Shown: piece by piece, positions 57,300 through 64,000 of the stretch | Position numbering within the stretch: position 1 is the stretch's first letter | How the letters are laid out: the number at the start of each line of letters is the position of its first letter | Assembly: GCA_026125795.1 (NCBI GenBank) | Contig: JAHCKM010000004.1 | Span: 310,001-374,000 of the forward strand | Source of the DNA: Burkholderiaceae bacterium | GTDB lineage: Bacteria; Pseudomonadota; Gammaproteobacteria; Burkholderiales; Burkholderiaceae_C | Reading direction: 5' to 3' | DNA length: 64,000 bases | Position numbers and translations under genes: made by a program | The notes under the pieces: model-generated | What the model saw: the letters and a program-made list of their open reading frames with translations, nothing else | What the model was told of the DNA's origin: nothing | Database searches by the model: none

Positions 57300-58445
57300 A
57301 TGCGACTGCTCAGCACCGCTGCCGGGTGTTTGTGCGCCGCCGCGCTCGCGGGCGTCGCCGCCGCCGCCGACGCCCCCGTGTCCGAGCGCCTCATGGGATC
57401 CGACGTGTTCATCGGCGGCGCAACGGTCACCGTGCACGACGCGGTCGGCGGCGATCTGTTCGTTGCCGGCGGCACGGTCGACGTTGACGCCGCCGTCGGT
57501 GGCGACGCCGTCGCGGCCGGCGGCAAGGTGCGCATCGGCGCCGCCGTCGCCCAGAGCGTCTACGCCGCCGGCGGACAGGTCAACGTCAACGGCAAGCTCG
57601 GGCGCAACCTGCGCGTCGCCGGCGGCCAGGTGGAGCTTGGCCCCAACGCCGAGGTCGTGGGCAACGTATCGGCGGCGGGCGGACAGGTGCGAATCTACGG
57701 CGCCGTGCGTGGCCATGTGCAGGCCGCCGGCGGCCGGGTGCTGATCGATGCGCCGGTCGCGGGCGATGTGTGGGCCACATCGGGTCACGTCGAGCTCGGG
57801 CCGCGCGCGCGCATCGCAGGCAAGCTGCGCTACCGCAGCGGCGAGGCGCTGCACCAGGATCCTGCCGCGCAAGTGAGCGGCGGCATCGAGCAGCTGATGC
57901 CGAGGTGGGGCGGCAGTGCCGCTTCGACACCCGCGTCGCCGGAGCCGCCCCCGCGCCGGCAGGGCGTGGGCGCCATCGGCTGGGTCTTGACTGCCGGTCT
58001 AGTCGTGCTGGCCTCGGTATGGCTCGCGCTCGCGCCCGTCGTCAGCGCGCGCTCCAGCCGGGTGTTGCGCGAGCGCACCGGCATCAGTGTGCTGCTCGGC
58101 TTCATCTGGCTGGTGTGCGTGCCGGTGCTGGCGCTGCTGCTGTTGCTCACGGTGATCGGCATTCCGCTGGCGCTGTTCGTCGTCGCGGCCTACCTCGCGG
58201 CGTTGCCGCTGGCCTATGTCTCGGCGGCGGTCGGCCTTGGCGACTGGGCGTTGACGCGCTGGCGCGCTGCGCGCGCGTCGGCGCTCGGCTGGCGCGTTGG
58301 TGCCGCGGCGCTGGTGCTTGCGTTGCTCAACGCGCTGGGCAACGTGCCCTGGCTCGGTGCGCTGCTCGTGTTTGCCGTGCTGCTCGGCGGGCTGGGTGCG
58401 CTGTTGCTGCTGTGGCGCAAGCCGTCGCCACCGGCGACCGCTTGA
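57300..58445 (+). CDS. Beta-solenoid (bactofilin-like) protein fused to a membrane domain
   Basis: A 381-residue protein in two parts. After a signal peptide (AAGCLCAAALAGVAAAADA), residues about 38-180 contain eight tandem units of about 17 residues of the form GGxVxVxxxVxGxVxAA (for example GGQVRIYGAVRGHVQAA), which would wind into a right-handed beta-helix like bactofilins. A linker leads to several hydrophobic helices (LTAGLVVLASVWLALAPVV onwards). Because of the signal peptide the solenoid should be periplasmic. The function is unknown. It follows the esterase gene by 22 bases with a good AAAGGAG site. Confidence 0.8.
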   Translation: MRLLSTAAGCLCAAALAGVAAAADAPVSERLMGSDVFIGGATVTVHDAVGGDLFVAGGTVDVDAAVGGDAVAAGGKVRIGAAVAQSVYAAGGQVNVNGKLGRNLRVAGGQVELGPNAEVVGNVSAAGGQVRIYGAVRGHVQAAGGRVLIDAPVAGDVWATSGHVELGPRARIAGKLRYRSGEALHQDPAAQVSGGIEQLMPRWGGSAASTPASPEPPPRRQGVGAIGWVLTAGLVVLASVWLALAPVVSARSSRVLRERTGISVLLGFIWLVCVPVLALLLLLTVIGIPLALFVVAAYLAALPLAYVSAAVGLGDWALTRWRAARASALGWRVGAAALVLALLNALGNVPWLGALLVFAVLLGGLGALLLLWRKPSPPATA

Positions 58446-58538
58446 GCCGCCCGGGCTGCAACGCCGTGGACCCTTTTCAAGCCGGAGCAGCCGGCGTATG
58501 TTGCGTGTCCCACATCGCTGCAGCGCCAGGAGAATTGC

Positions 58539-59303
58539 ATGAGCCACCTGCCCGGAAAGTTCGTCTGGTTCGAACACCTGTCGGCCGACATCCCGAAAGC
58601 GCGCAAGTTCTACGACGCCCTGTTCGGTTGGCACACCGAGTCGCTGCCGATGGGCGCGCAGCGCTACTCGATGATCCTCAACGGCGACGGCACGACCAGC
58701 GAGGGCATCGGCGGCTACCGCCATGTGGCGCCCACCGAGCGGCCGAGCTGGCTGAGCTACATCTCGGTGGAGGACGTCGATGCCTGCTATGCCGCCGCCT
58801 TGGCCGCCGGCGCCCGCGCCGTGTCGGAACCGATGGACTTTGGCCCGTTCGGCCGCGGCGCCACCCTCACCGATCCCACCGGGGCCACGTTCAGCATCTG
58901 GAAGAGCAGCCAGGGCGATCACCCCGACCCCGCCAGGACACCGATCGGCGGTTGGTGCTGGAACGAGCTGTGGACCACCGACGACGCGCGCGCGCTCGCG
59001 TTCTACGAGCAGGTGTTCGGCTACACGCACGACACCATGGACCTCGGCGACGACGGCACGTATTACATGGTGAAGACGGGCGAGATCAGCCGCGGCGGGC
59101 TGATGCACTCGGTGCGCGCCGACGCGCCTTCGATGTGGCTGCCCTACGTGGCGGTGGCCGATTGCGACGCGACCGCGGCGCGCGCCAAGGCGCTCGGCGG
59201 CAAGGTGCTGATGGAGCCGACCGAAATTCCCAACATCGGCCGCTACGCGATCGCCGAAGACACGCTCGGCGCCGCGGTCGCGTTCATCAAACTGGCCGGC
59301 TGA
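58539..59303 (+). CDS. VOC-superfamily protein (glyoxalase/bleomycin resistance fold)
   Basis: A 254-residue protein with two vicinal-oxygen-chelate domains, each about 120 residues. The first begins KFVWFEHLSADIPKARKFYD, the second GWCWNELWTTDDARALAFYE, and the two end with related LTDPTGATFSIWK and AVAFIKLAG strands. Such proteins bind metal or aromatic ligands. The substrate here is unknown. AGGAG precedes the ATG at 58539. Confidence 0.86.
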   Translation: MSHLPGKFVWFEHLSADIPKARKFYDALFGWHTESLPMGAQRYSMILNGDGTTSEGIGGYRHVAPTERPSWLSYISVEDVDACYAAALAAGARAVSEPMDFGPFGRGATLTDPTGATFSIWKSSQGDHPDPARTPIGGWCWNELWTTDDARALAFYEQVFGYTHDTMDLGDDGTYYMVKTGEISRGGLMHSVRADAPSMWLPYVAVADCDATAARAKALGGKVLMEPTEIPNIGRYAIAEDTLGAAVAFIKLAG

Positions 59304-59328
59304 CGCGCGCGGCGCCGCGCACTTCGGC

Positions 59329-60555
59329 TCAGTCGCGCGGCGCCTGCGTGACGATCACGCGGCTGGCTTTCAGCTGGGCGATCTGTGCCGGGTCGAAGCC
59401 GGCTTCGCGCAGCACCTCGTCGTTGTGCTCGCCGAGCAGCGGGGCGGGTCGGCGCAACGAAGCCGGCGTGCGCGCAAAGCGCGTCGCCGGCCGCACGCCG
59501 ACGATTCCGCCCTCGCTCGGATGGCGTTGGTGCTCGAACAGCCGCACGGCCTGCAGGTGCGGGTGAGCGGGCAGCTCGTCGATCGTGTAGATGCGCGTCG
59601 CCGCGATGTCGAGGGCCTCGCACAGCGCCAGGCACTGTGCGCTGGTCATGCGTCGAGTGACCCGCGCCATGTCGTCGTAGATCTCGCGGATGCGCGCGTT
59701 GCGCTCGTGGCGATCGTCGAAGTTGTATTTCGACGCCACGTCCTCGTGGCCGGCACGCTGAAAGAACTGGCGCCACTGTGCGCCGCTGTAGGGCAGCATC
59801 GCCACGTACCCATCGCGCGTCGGCGCCGGGCGCCGGCCGCCGGACAGCAGGCGCTGGTAGCCGGCGCCGCCGTGCGGCGGATCGAAGCTCAGGCCGCCCA
59901 GGTGCTCGGCCAGCATGAACACGACCATCGTCTCGAACATCGGCACCTCGACGAACTGGCCGCGCCCGCTGCGCTCGCGCTCGTACAGCGCGGCGAGCAC
60001 CGCATTGGTCAGCGCCAGCCCGGCGGTCTTGTCGGCGATCAGCGACGGCACGTAATCGGGCTTGCCGTCGGTATGGCCCAGCAGGGCGGCGAGCCCGCAG
60101 GCGGCCTGGATCACATCGTCGAATGCTGGCTTCTCGGCGTCGGGACCGCCGCTGCCGAAGCCCGGCGCCACGCAGTACACCAGGCGCGGATTGTCCGCGG
60201 CCACCGCGCCGTATCCAAGGCCGAGGCGCTCGATCGCCGAGGGCCGCATGTTGTGCACCATCACGTCGACCGTCGGCAGCAGGCGCTGGATCACCGCGAC
60301 GCCGTCGGGTGACTTCAGGTCGATGCACAACGAGCGCTTGTTGCGGTTGATCGCCAGGAATATCGAACTCAGGCCGCGGTTGCGCGTGGTGCCGTTGGCG
60401 CGCATGCGATCGCCCTCGGGCGGCTCGATCTTGATCACGTCGGCGCCGTAGTCGCCGAGGATCTGGGTGGCCAGCGGCCCCAGCACCACGGCGGTCAGGT
60501 CGAGCACACGCACGCCGGCCAGAGGCCCGGTGGCAGGAGGTGTCGTGTCGCCCAT
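59329..60555 (-). CDS. Family III CoA-transferase (CaiB/BaiF)
   Basis: A 408-residue acyl-CoA transferase that moves CoA between carboxylic acids. Family signatures are PLAGVRVLDLTAVVLGPLA, LGDYGADVIKIEPPEGD, NKRSLCIDLKSPDG and, with the likely catalytic aspartate (about D146), KPAFDDVIQAACGLA. The donor and acceptor are unknown. It is divergent from an acyl-CoA dehydrogenase operon, so it probably activates the acid degraded there. I prefer the ATG at 60555; a GTG at 60597 or ATG at 60588 would add 11-14 residues. Confidence 0.9.
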   Translation of the reverse strand: MGDTTPPATGPLAGVRVLDLTAVVLGPLATQILGDYGADVIKIEPPEGDRMRANGTTRNRGLSSIFLAINRNKRSLCIDLKSPDGVAVIQRLLPTVDVMVHNMRPSAIERLGLGYGAVAADNPRLVYCVAPGFGSGGPDAEKPAFDDVIQAACGLAALLGHTDGKPDYVPSLIADKTAGLALTNAVLAALYERERSGRGQFVEVPMFETMVVFMLAEHLGGLSFDPPHGGAGYQRLLSGGRRPAPTRDGYVAMLPYSGAQWRQFFQRAGHEDVASKYNFDDRHERNARIREIYDDMARVTRRMTSAQCLALCEALDIAATRIYTIDELPAHPHLQAVRLFEHQRHPSEGGIVGVRPATRFARTPASLRRPAPLLGEHNDEVLREAGFDPAQIAQLKASRVIVTQAPRD

Positions 60556-60647
60556 CGTCCAAAACACGAAGGCGGTTGCTTCAGGCATCGAGTTCACTTG
60601 AGAATGCCCCGCAGCAGCAGCCGAGAAAACCCGAGGAGGTCCGACCG

Positions 60648-61787
60648 ATGGAGGGCTTGCGCATCAGCCCGGGTTTGTTGCCGCCCGAGTGCGAGGCGTT
60701 GCGCGCGCAGGTGCGCGCATTCCTCGCCGAGCAGCTGGCCGGCGTGCCGGTGTCGCGGCGCGTGCGCAACTGGTCTGGTGCCAACGCGCAGTTCACGCGC
60801 GCGATGGCGTCGCGCGGTTGGATCGGCATGACCTGGCCACGGCGTTATGGCGGCCACGAGCGCTCGTCGCTGGAGCGCTACGTCGTGCTCGAGGAGATGC
60901 TGGCCGCCGGCGCGCCGGTGGGAGCACATTGGGTGGCGGACCGGCAGAGCGGACCCTTGCTGATGCGCTTTTCGCCCGACGTGCTTGCGCCGCGCTACGT
61001 GCCGCGCATCGTGCGCGGCGAGGCGTTCTTCTGCATCGGCATGAGCGAGCCCGATGCGGGCTCCGACCTGGCTTCGATCCGCACACGAGCAGTGCGCACG
61101 GCCGATGGTTGGGTGATCAACGGCCGCAAGGTCTGGACGTCGCGCGCGCACGTGGCCCACTACATGATCGTGCTGGTGCGCACCGCAGGACGTGCCGACA
61201 ACCGCCACGCCGGCCTGTCGCAGCTGCTGCTCGACATGAAGACCCCGGGCATCACCGTGCGGCCGATCGTCAACCAGCTCGACGAGCACGACTTCAACGA
61301 GGTCACGTTCGACGACGTGTGCGTGCCGCACGACCACCTGATCGGCACCGAAGGCGAGGGCTGGCAGCAGGTGGGCGCTGAGCTCGCGTTCGAGCGCAGC
61401 GGTCCCGAGCGCTACCTCAGCAGCACGCAACTGCTGCTGGAGATGCTGGATGCGGCCGATGCCGACAACCCGCGTCATGCGGTGGCGCTCGGGCGCGTGG
61501 TGGCGCACTACGCGGCGCTGCGCCAGATGTCGCTCGGCGTGGCCGGCATGCTGGCGCGCGGTGAGAACCCGGCGTTGCCGGCGGCACTGGTGAAGGACCA
61601 GGGGGCGCTGGTCGAGCAATCGATGCCCGACTTGGCGCACGAGCTGTTCGGTGGCGCGGTCGAGCCCGACTCCGCCCTGGACCAGGCGCTGCGCTACACG
61701 ACGCTGGCGTCACCGTCGTTCTCGTTGCGCGGCGGCACGCGCGAGATCCTGCGCGGCATCATTGCCAAAGGGCTGGACCTGCGATGA
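60648..61787 (+). CDS. Acyl-CoA dehydrogenase (first subunit)
   Basis: A 379-residue flavoprotein of the acyl-CoA dehydrogenase family. The N-terminal helical domain (LRAQVRAFLAEQL...RGWIGMTWPRRYGG), the flavin and substrate block (CIGMSEPDAGSDLASIRTRAVR), and the C-terminal RGGTREILRGIIAKGL motif are clear. In the last block the position that holds the catalytic glutamate in medium-chain enzymes is glycine, as in several subgroups of the family. A strong GAGGAGG site precedes the ATG. Its stop overlaps the next dehydrogenase as ATGA. Confidence 0.92.
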   Translation: MEGLRISPGLLPPECEALRAQVRAFLAEQLAGVPVSRRVRNWSGANAQFTRAMASRGWIGMTWPRRYGGHERSSLERYVVLEEMLAAGAPVGAHWVADRQSGPLLMRFSPDVLAPRYVPRIVRGEAFFCIGMSEPDAGSDLASIRTRAVRTADGWVINGRKVWTSRAHVAHYMIVLVRTAGRADNRHAGLSQLLLDMKTPGITVRPIVNQLDEHDFNEVTFDDVCVPHDHLIGTEGEGWQQVGAELAFERSGPERYLSSTQLLLEMLDAADADNPRHAVALGRVVAHYAALRQMSLGVAGMLARGENPALPAALVKDQGALVEQSMPDLAHELFGGAVEPDSALDQALRYTTLASPSFSLRGGTREILRGIIAKGLDLR

Positions 61788-62887
61788 GCGAGGACCAGCG
61801 TTTGATCGGGCACAGCGTGCAGCGCCTGTTCGCCGAGCGGGTCGACAAGGCGGCGCGCGAGCGCGTCGAAGCCGGGGCCTTCGACGACGCCCTGTGGCAG
61901 CGGGTCGTCGACAACGGCTTCACGCGAGCCCTGGCCACCGAAGAAGCCGGCGGTATCGCTGCCACATGGAGCGCCGCGGTGCCGATCCTGCACGGGATCG
62001 GCTACTGGCAGGTGCCGTTGCCGGTGCCCGAGACGATGGTCGCGCACCTGCTGCTTTCGCTGGCCGGCGTCGAAGCGCCCGCGGGCCCGATCGTGCTGAT
62101 CGAACAGGGTTGCGGCAACACACTGCGCTTGATCGGCGGCGGGTCGGAGCCGCGCCTGGAGGGCACGGTGCCGCACGTGGCCTGGGCGCGCCATGCGCCG
62201 ACCGCGCTCGTGTCGTCGAGCGAGCGCCAGCTGGCACTGGTGGATCTGCGCCAGGCTGCCGTGCGCTGCGAGCCGCATCTTGATCACGCACGCATGCCGT
62301 CGGACACGCTGCGCTTCGATGGTGCGCGCTGCATCGCGCAAGCGGCCAGCCCGTTGGCGCTGGCCCAGCCGGTGTGGACGCTGGGTGCGCTGACGCGTGC
62401 GCTGATGGTGGTCGGGGCGCTGGAATCCGCGCTCGAACAATCGGTGCGGTACGCCACCGAGCGCGTGCAGTTCGGCAAGCCGATCGGCAGGAACCAGGCG
62501 ATCCAACAGCAGCTGGCGTTGATGGCCGGCGACACGGCTGCCGCGCGCATGGCGGCGCTCGCCGCGGCCGCCGATGCGCCGAGCGTGACCGCGCGCGATG
62601 CGCCGGCGGCGCCGTTTTCCATCGCGGCGGCGAAGGTGCGCGCCGGCGAAGCCGCCACGCGCGCGGCCGGCATCGCGCACCAGGTGCACGGCGCGATCGG
62701 CTTCACACGCGAGCACCCGCTGCACTTTGCGACACGGCGTCTGTGGGCGTGGCGCGGGCAGTTCGGCAGCGACGCCTGGTGGGCGCAGGCCTTGGGGCGC
62801 GCAGCCATCGCTGGCGGTGCGGCCGCCTTCTGGCCGTCGCTGACGCGACGTCGTTTTGATCGCGCCTTCGACACACTGGGGCCGTGA
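61784..62887 (+). CDS. Acyl-CoA dehydrogenase (second subunit)
   Basis: A 367-residue divergent acyl-CoA dehydrogenase. Family parts are FGKPIGRNQAIQQQLALMAGDTAAARM, AAKVRAGEAATRAAGIAHQVHGAIGFTREHPLHF and RRLWAWRGQFG. The middle, which should bind flavin, is weakly conserved. It is translationally coupled to the first gene, as with alpha-beta paired dehydrogenases of steroid degradation in actinobacteria. A heteromeric enzyme is therefore likely, but not shown by sequence alone. Confidence 0.88.
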   Translation: MSEDQRLIGHSVQRLFAERVDKAARERVEAGAFDDALWQRVVDNGFTRALATEEAGGIAATWSAAVPILHGIGYWQVPLPVPETMVAHLLLSLAGVEAPAGPIVLIEQGCGNTLRLIGGGSEPRLEGTVPHVAWARHAPTALVSSSERQLALVDLRQAAVRCEPHLDHARMPSDTLRFDGARCIAQAASPLALAQPVWTLGALTRALMVVGALESALEQSVRYATERVQFGKPIGRNQAIQQQLALMAGDTAAARMAALAAAADAPSVTARDAPAAPFSIAAAKVRAGEAATRAAGIAHQVHGAIGFTREHPLHFATRRLWAWRGQFGSDAWWAQALGRAAIAGGAAAFWPSLTRRRFDRAFDTLGP

Positions 62888-63675
62888 TGACCGCCACTCC
62901 TGCAGCCGATGACATCGGCGTTGAACTCGACGGCCACGTGGCCGTGGTCGAGCTCCGCCGGCCACCGCACAACTTCTTCGACGTGGCGCTGATCACTGCG
63001 CTGGCCGACGCATTCGAGGCGCTGGATGACGACGTGCATTGCCGCGCCATCGTGCTGGCCGCAAGCGGCAGCGCCTTCTGCGCGGGAGCCGACCTGAGCA
63101 CGCGCTCGGCCAACCCGCCGCAGCGCAGCGCCCACGCGGTCAATCCGCTGTACGGCGAGGCGATCCGCCTGTTCGCCTGCACCAAGCCGGTGGTCGCCGC
63201 CGTGCACGGCCCGGCGATCGGCGGCGGCCTTGGGCTTGCACTGGCGGCCGACTTTCGCGTCACTTGCGCGCAAGCGCGCTTCTCGGCCAACTTCAACCGG
63301 CTCGGCTTCCACCCCGGCTTCGGCCTCACCGTGACGCTGCCGCGGGTCGTCGGCGCGCAGCAGGCAGCGTTGCTGTTCTTCACCGGGCGGCGCATCGATG
63401 GCCACGAGGCGCTGCGCATCGGCCTGGCTGACGTGCTGGTCGCGCAAGACCAGGTCCGCCCGCGCGCGCTCGAGCTGGCCGCCGAGATCGCCTTGTCGGC
63501 GCCGATCGCCGTGCGGGCAACCCGCGCGACGCTGCGCCGCGGCCTGCTCGACCAGATCCGCATCGCTGTGGCGCACGAGAGCGCGCAGCAAACCGCGCAC
63601 TACGCGACCGACGACTTCCAAGAAGGCATTGCCGCGATGGCGGCGCGCCGGCCGCCGCAGTTCAAGGGGCGCTGA
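62887..63675 (+). CDS. Crotonase-fold protein (enoyl-CoA hydratase/isomerase family)
   Basis: A 262-residue crotonase-family enzyme. The oxyanion loops are SAFCAGADLS and HGPAIGGGLGLALAADFRV. The two glutamates used by classical hydratases (in GGGCELA and QPEILLG in the mammalian enzyme) are replaced here: GGGLGLA and ANFNRLG. A different reaction (isomerisation, thioester or C-C chemistry) or a structural role is likely. The ATG follows as TGATG after the dehydrogenase stop; a GTG one codon earlier is also possible. Confidence 0.9.
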   Translation: MTATPAADDIGVELDGHVAVVELRRPPHNFFDVALITALADAFEALDDDVHCRAIVLAASGSAFCAGADLSTRSANPPQRSAHAVNPLYGEAIRLFACTKPVVAAVHGPAIGGGLGLALAADFRVTCAQARFSANFNRLGFHPGFGLTVTLPRVVGAQQAALLFFTGRRIDGHEALRIGLADVLVAQDQVRPRALELAAEIALSAPIAVRATRATLRRGLLDQIRIAVAHESAQQTAHYATDDFQEGIAAMAARRPPQFKGR

Positions 63676-63706
63676 CGCCGACACCGAGCGGCTGCTTGCC
63701 GCGATT

Positions 63707-64000
63707 TCAAGCGCGCTCGTGCGGCGAGCGCTCGAGCTCGGCGTTCAGTTCGGCGCCCAGCAGCACCGAATAGGCCGAGACGAGGAACCACATCAGCAGC
63801 ACCACGATCGCGGCCACCGAGCCATAGGTGCGGTCAAGGTTGCCGAAGTTCGACACATAGAGGGAGAACAGTGCCGACCCGCCGAGCCACAAAACAGCCG
63901 CTGCAATCGCACCCCAGCGCACCGCAGACCAGTCCGGCCGCTGCCGGCTCGGTCCGTAGCGGTACATCACCGCCAGCCCACCGACGACCAGCACCGCCAT
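63707..64000 (-). CDS. YihY/BrkB family inner-membrane protein (partial, C-terminus)
   Basis: The C-terminal 97 codons of a gene that continues beyond the right edge. Hydrophobic stretches (RWGAIAAAVLWLGGSALFSLYV, VAAIVVLLMWFLVSAYSVLLGAELNAELE) with YVSNFGNLDRTYGS and the ending ELNAELERSP match the YihY/virulence factor BrkB family (UPF0761). The ATG at 63998 is internal, not the true start. Function in the family is unknown. Confidence 0.85.
   Translation of the reverse strand: MAVLVVGGLAVMYRYGPSRQRPDWSAVRWGAIAAAVLWLGGSALFSLYVSNFGNLDRTYGSVAAIVVLLMWFLVSAYSVLLGAELNAELERSPHERA

Overview
The window is a compact, GC-rich chromosomal segment with very short intergenic gaps (none above 300 bases). 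Gene content, codon bias and gene order (mreBCD-mrdA-rodA, gatCAB, recA-recX, sucCD, TctD/TctE-like two-component pair, pilA next to PglL-type ligases) point to a betaproteobacterium of the order Burkholderiales, probably near the Rubrivivax/Leptothrix/Methylibium group. That placement is inferred from content only. I see no rRNA, tRNA, CRISPR array, insertion sequence or prophage.

Layout. 1-2.8 kb: sulfate ABC transporter (sbp-cysT-cysW-cysA, cysA running off the left edge). 2.9-4.3 kb: a frameshifted small hydrolase, a Mop-type molybdate-binding protein and a thioredoxin-like protein. 4.3-9.7 kb: a transsulfuration pair (cystathionine gamma-lyase/synthase and cystathionine beta-synthase) divergent from an AceE-type 2-oxoacid dehydrogenase E1 with no E2/E3 beside it. 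9.7-14.9 kb: a duplicated-domain secreted protein, a hydrolase, a histidine phosphatase, ssb, recQ and a lipoprotein. 15.0-16.9 kb: an ECF sigma factor with a membrane partner. 17.0-20.1 kb: uvrA, whose first codons lie in a 30-bp minisatellite. 20.2-23.5 kb: an H1-like SWIB protein, a small membrane protein, a BepA-like M48 protease and moaC. 23.5-27.7 kb: two tandem Wzy/PglL-type ligases behind a type IV pilin with a sigma-54 promoter. 27.8-32.1 kb: an MBL phosphodiesterase, a Ser/Thr kinase-PP2C-FHA signalling cassette, and a TerC protein. 32.3-36.1 kb: sucCD, recX and recA with a LexA-like box. 36.3-39.5 kb: a two-component system and a beta-hydroxyacid dehydrogenase. 39.6-45.3 kb: the rod-shape operon mreB-mreC-mreD-mrdA-rodA. 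45.5-48.8 kb: gatCAB. 48.9-51.4 kb: two small secreted proteins, pyrE and xth. 52-54.8 kb: a GntR regulator with an aconitase-family large/small subunit pair. 55-59.3 kb: a TPR protein, a carboxylesterase, a beta-solenoid membrane protein and a VOC protein. 59.3-63.7 kb: an acyl-CoA catabolic cluster (CoA-transferase, two acyl-CoA dehydrogenases, crotonase). The right edge cuts a YihY family protein.

Most genes are housekeeping. The least expected signals are the in-frame minisatellite at the uvrA start, the possible reverse transsulfuration/2-oxobutyrate unit, the duplicated pilin-linked ligases, a shared inverted ribosome-binding site between pyrE and xth, a 17-residue-repeat beta-solenoid membrane protein, and a crotonase lacking both hydratase glutamates. 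I did not find a clearly new large system.
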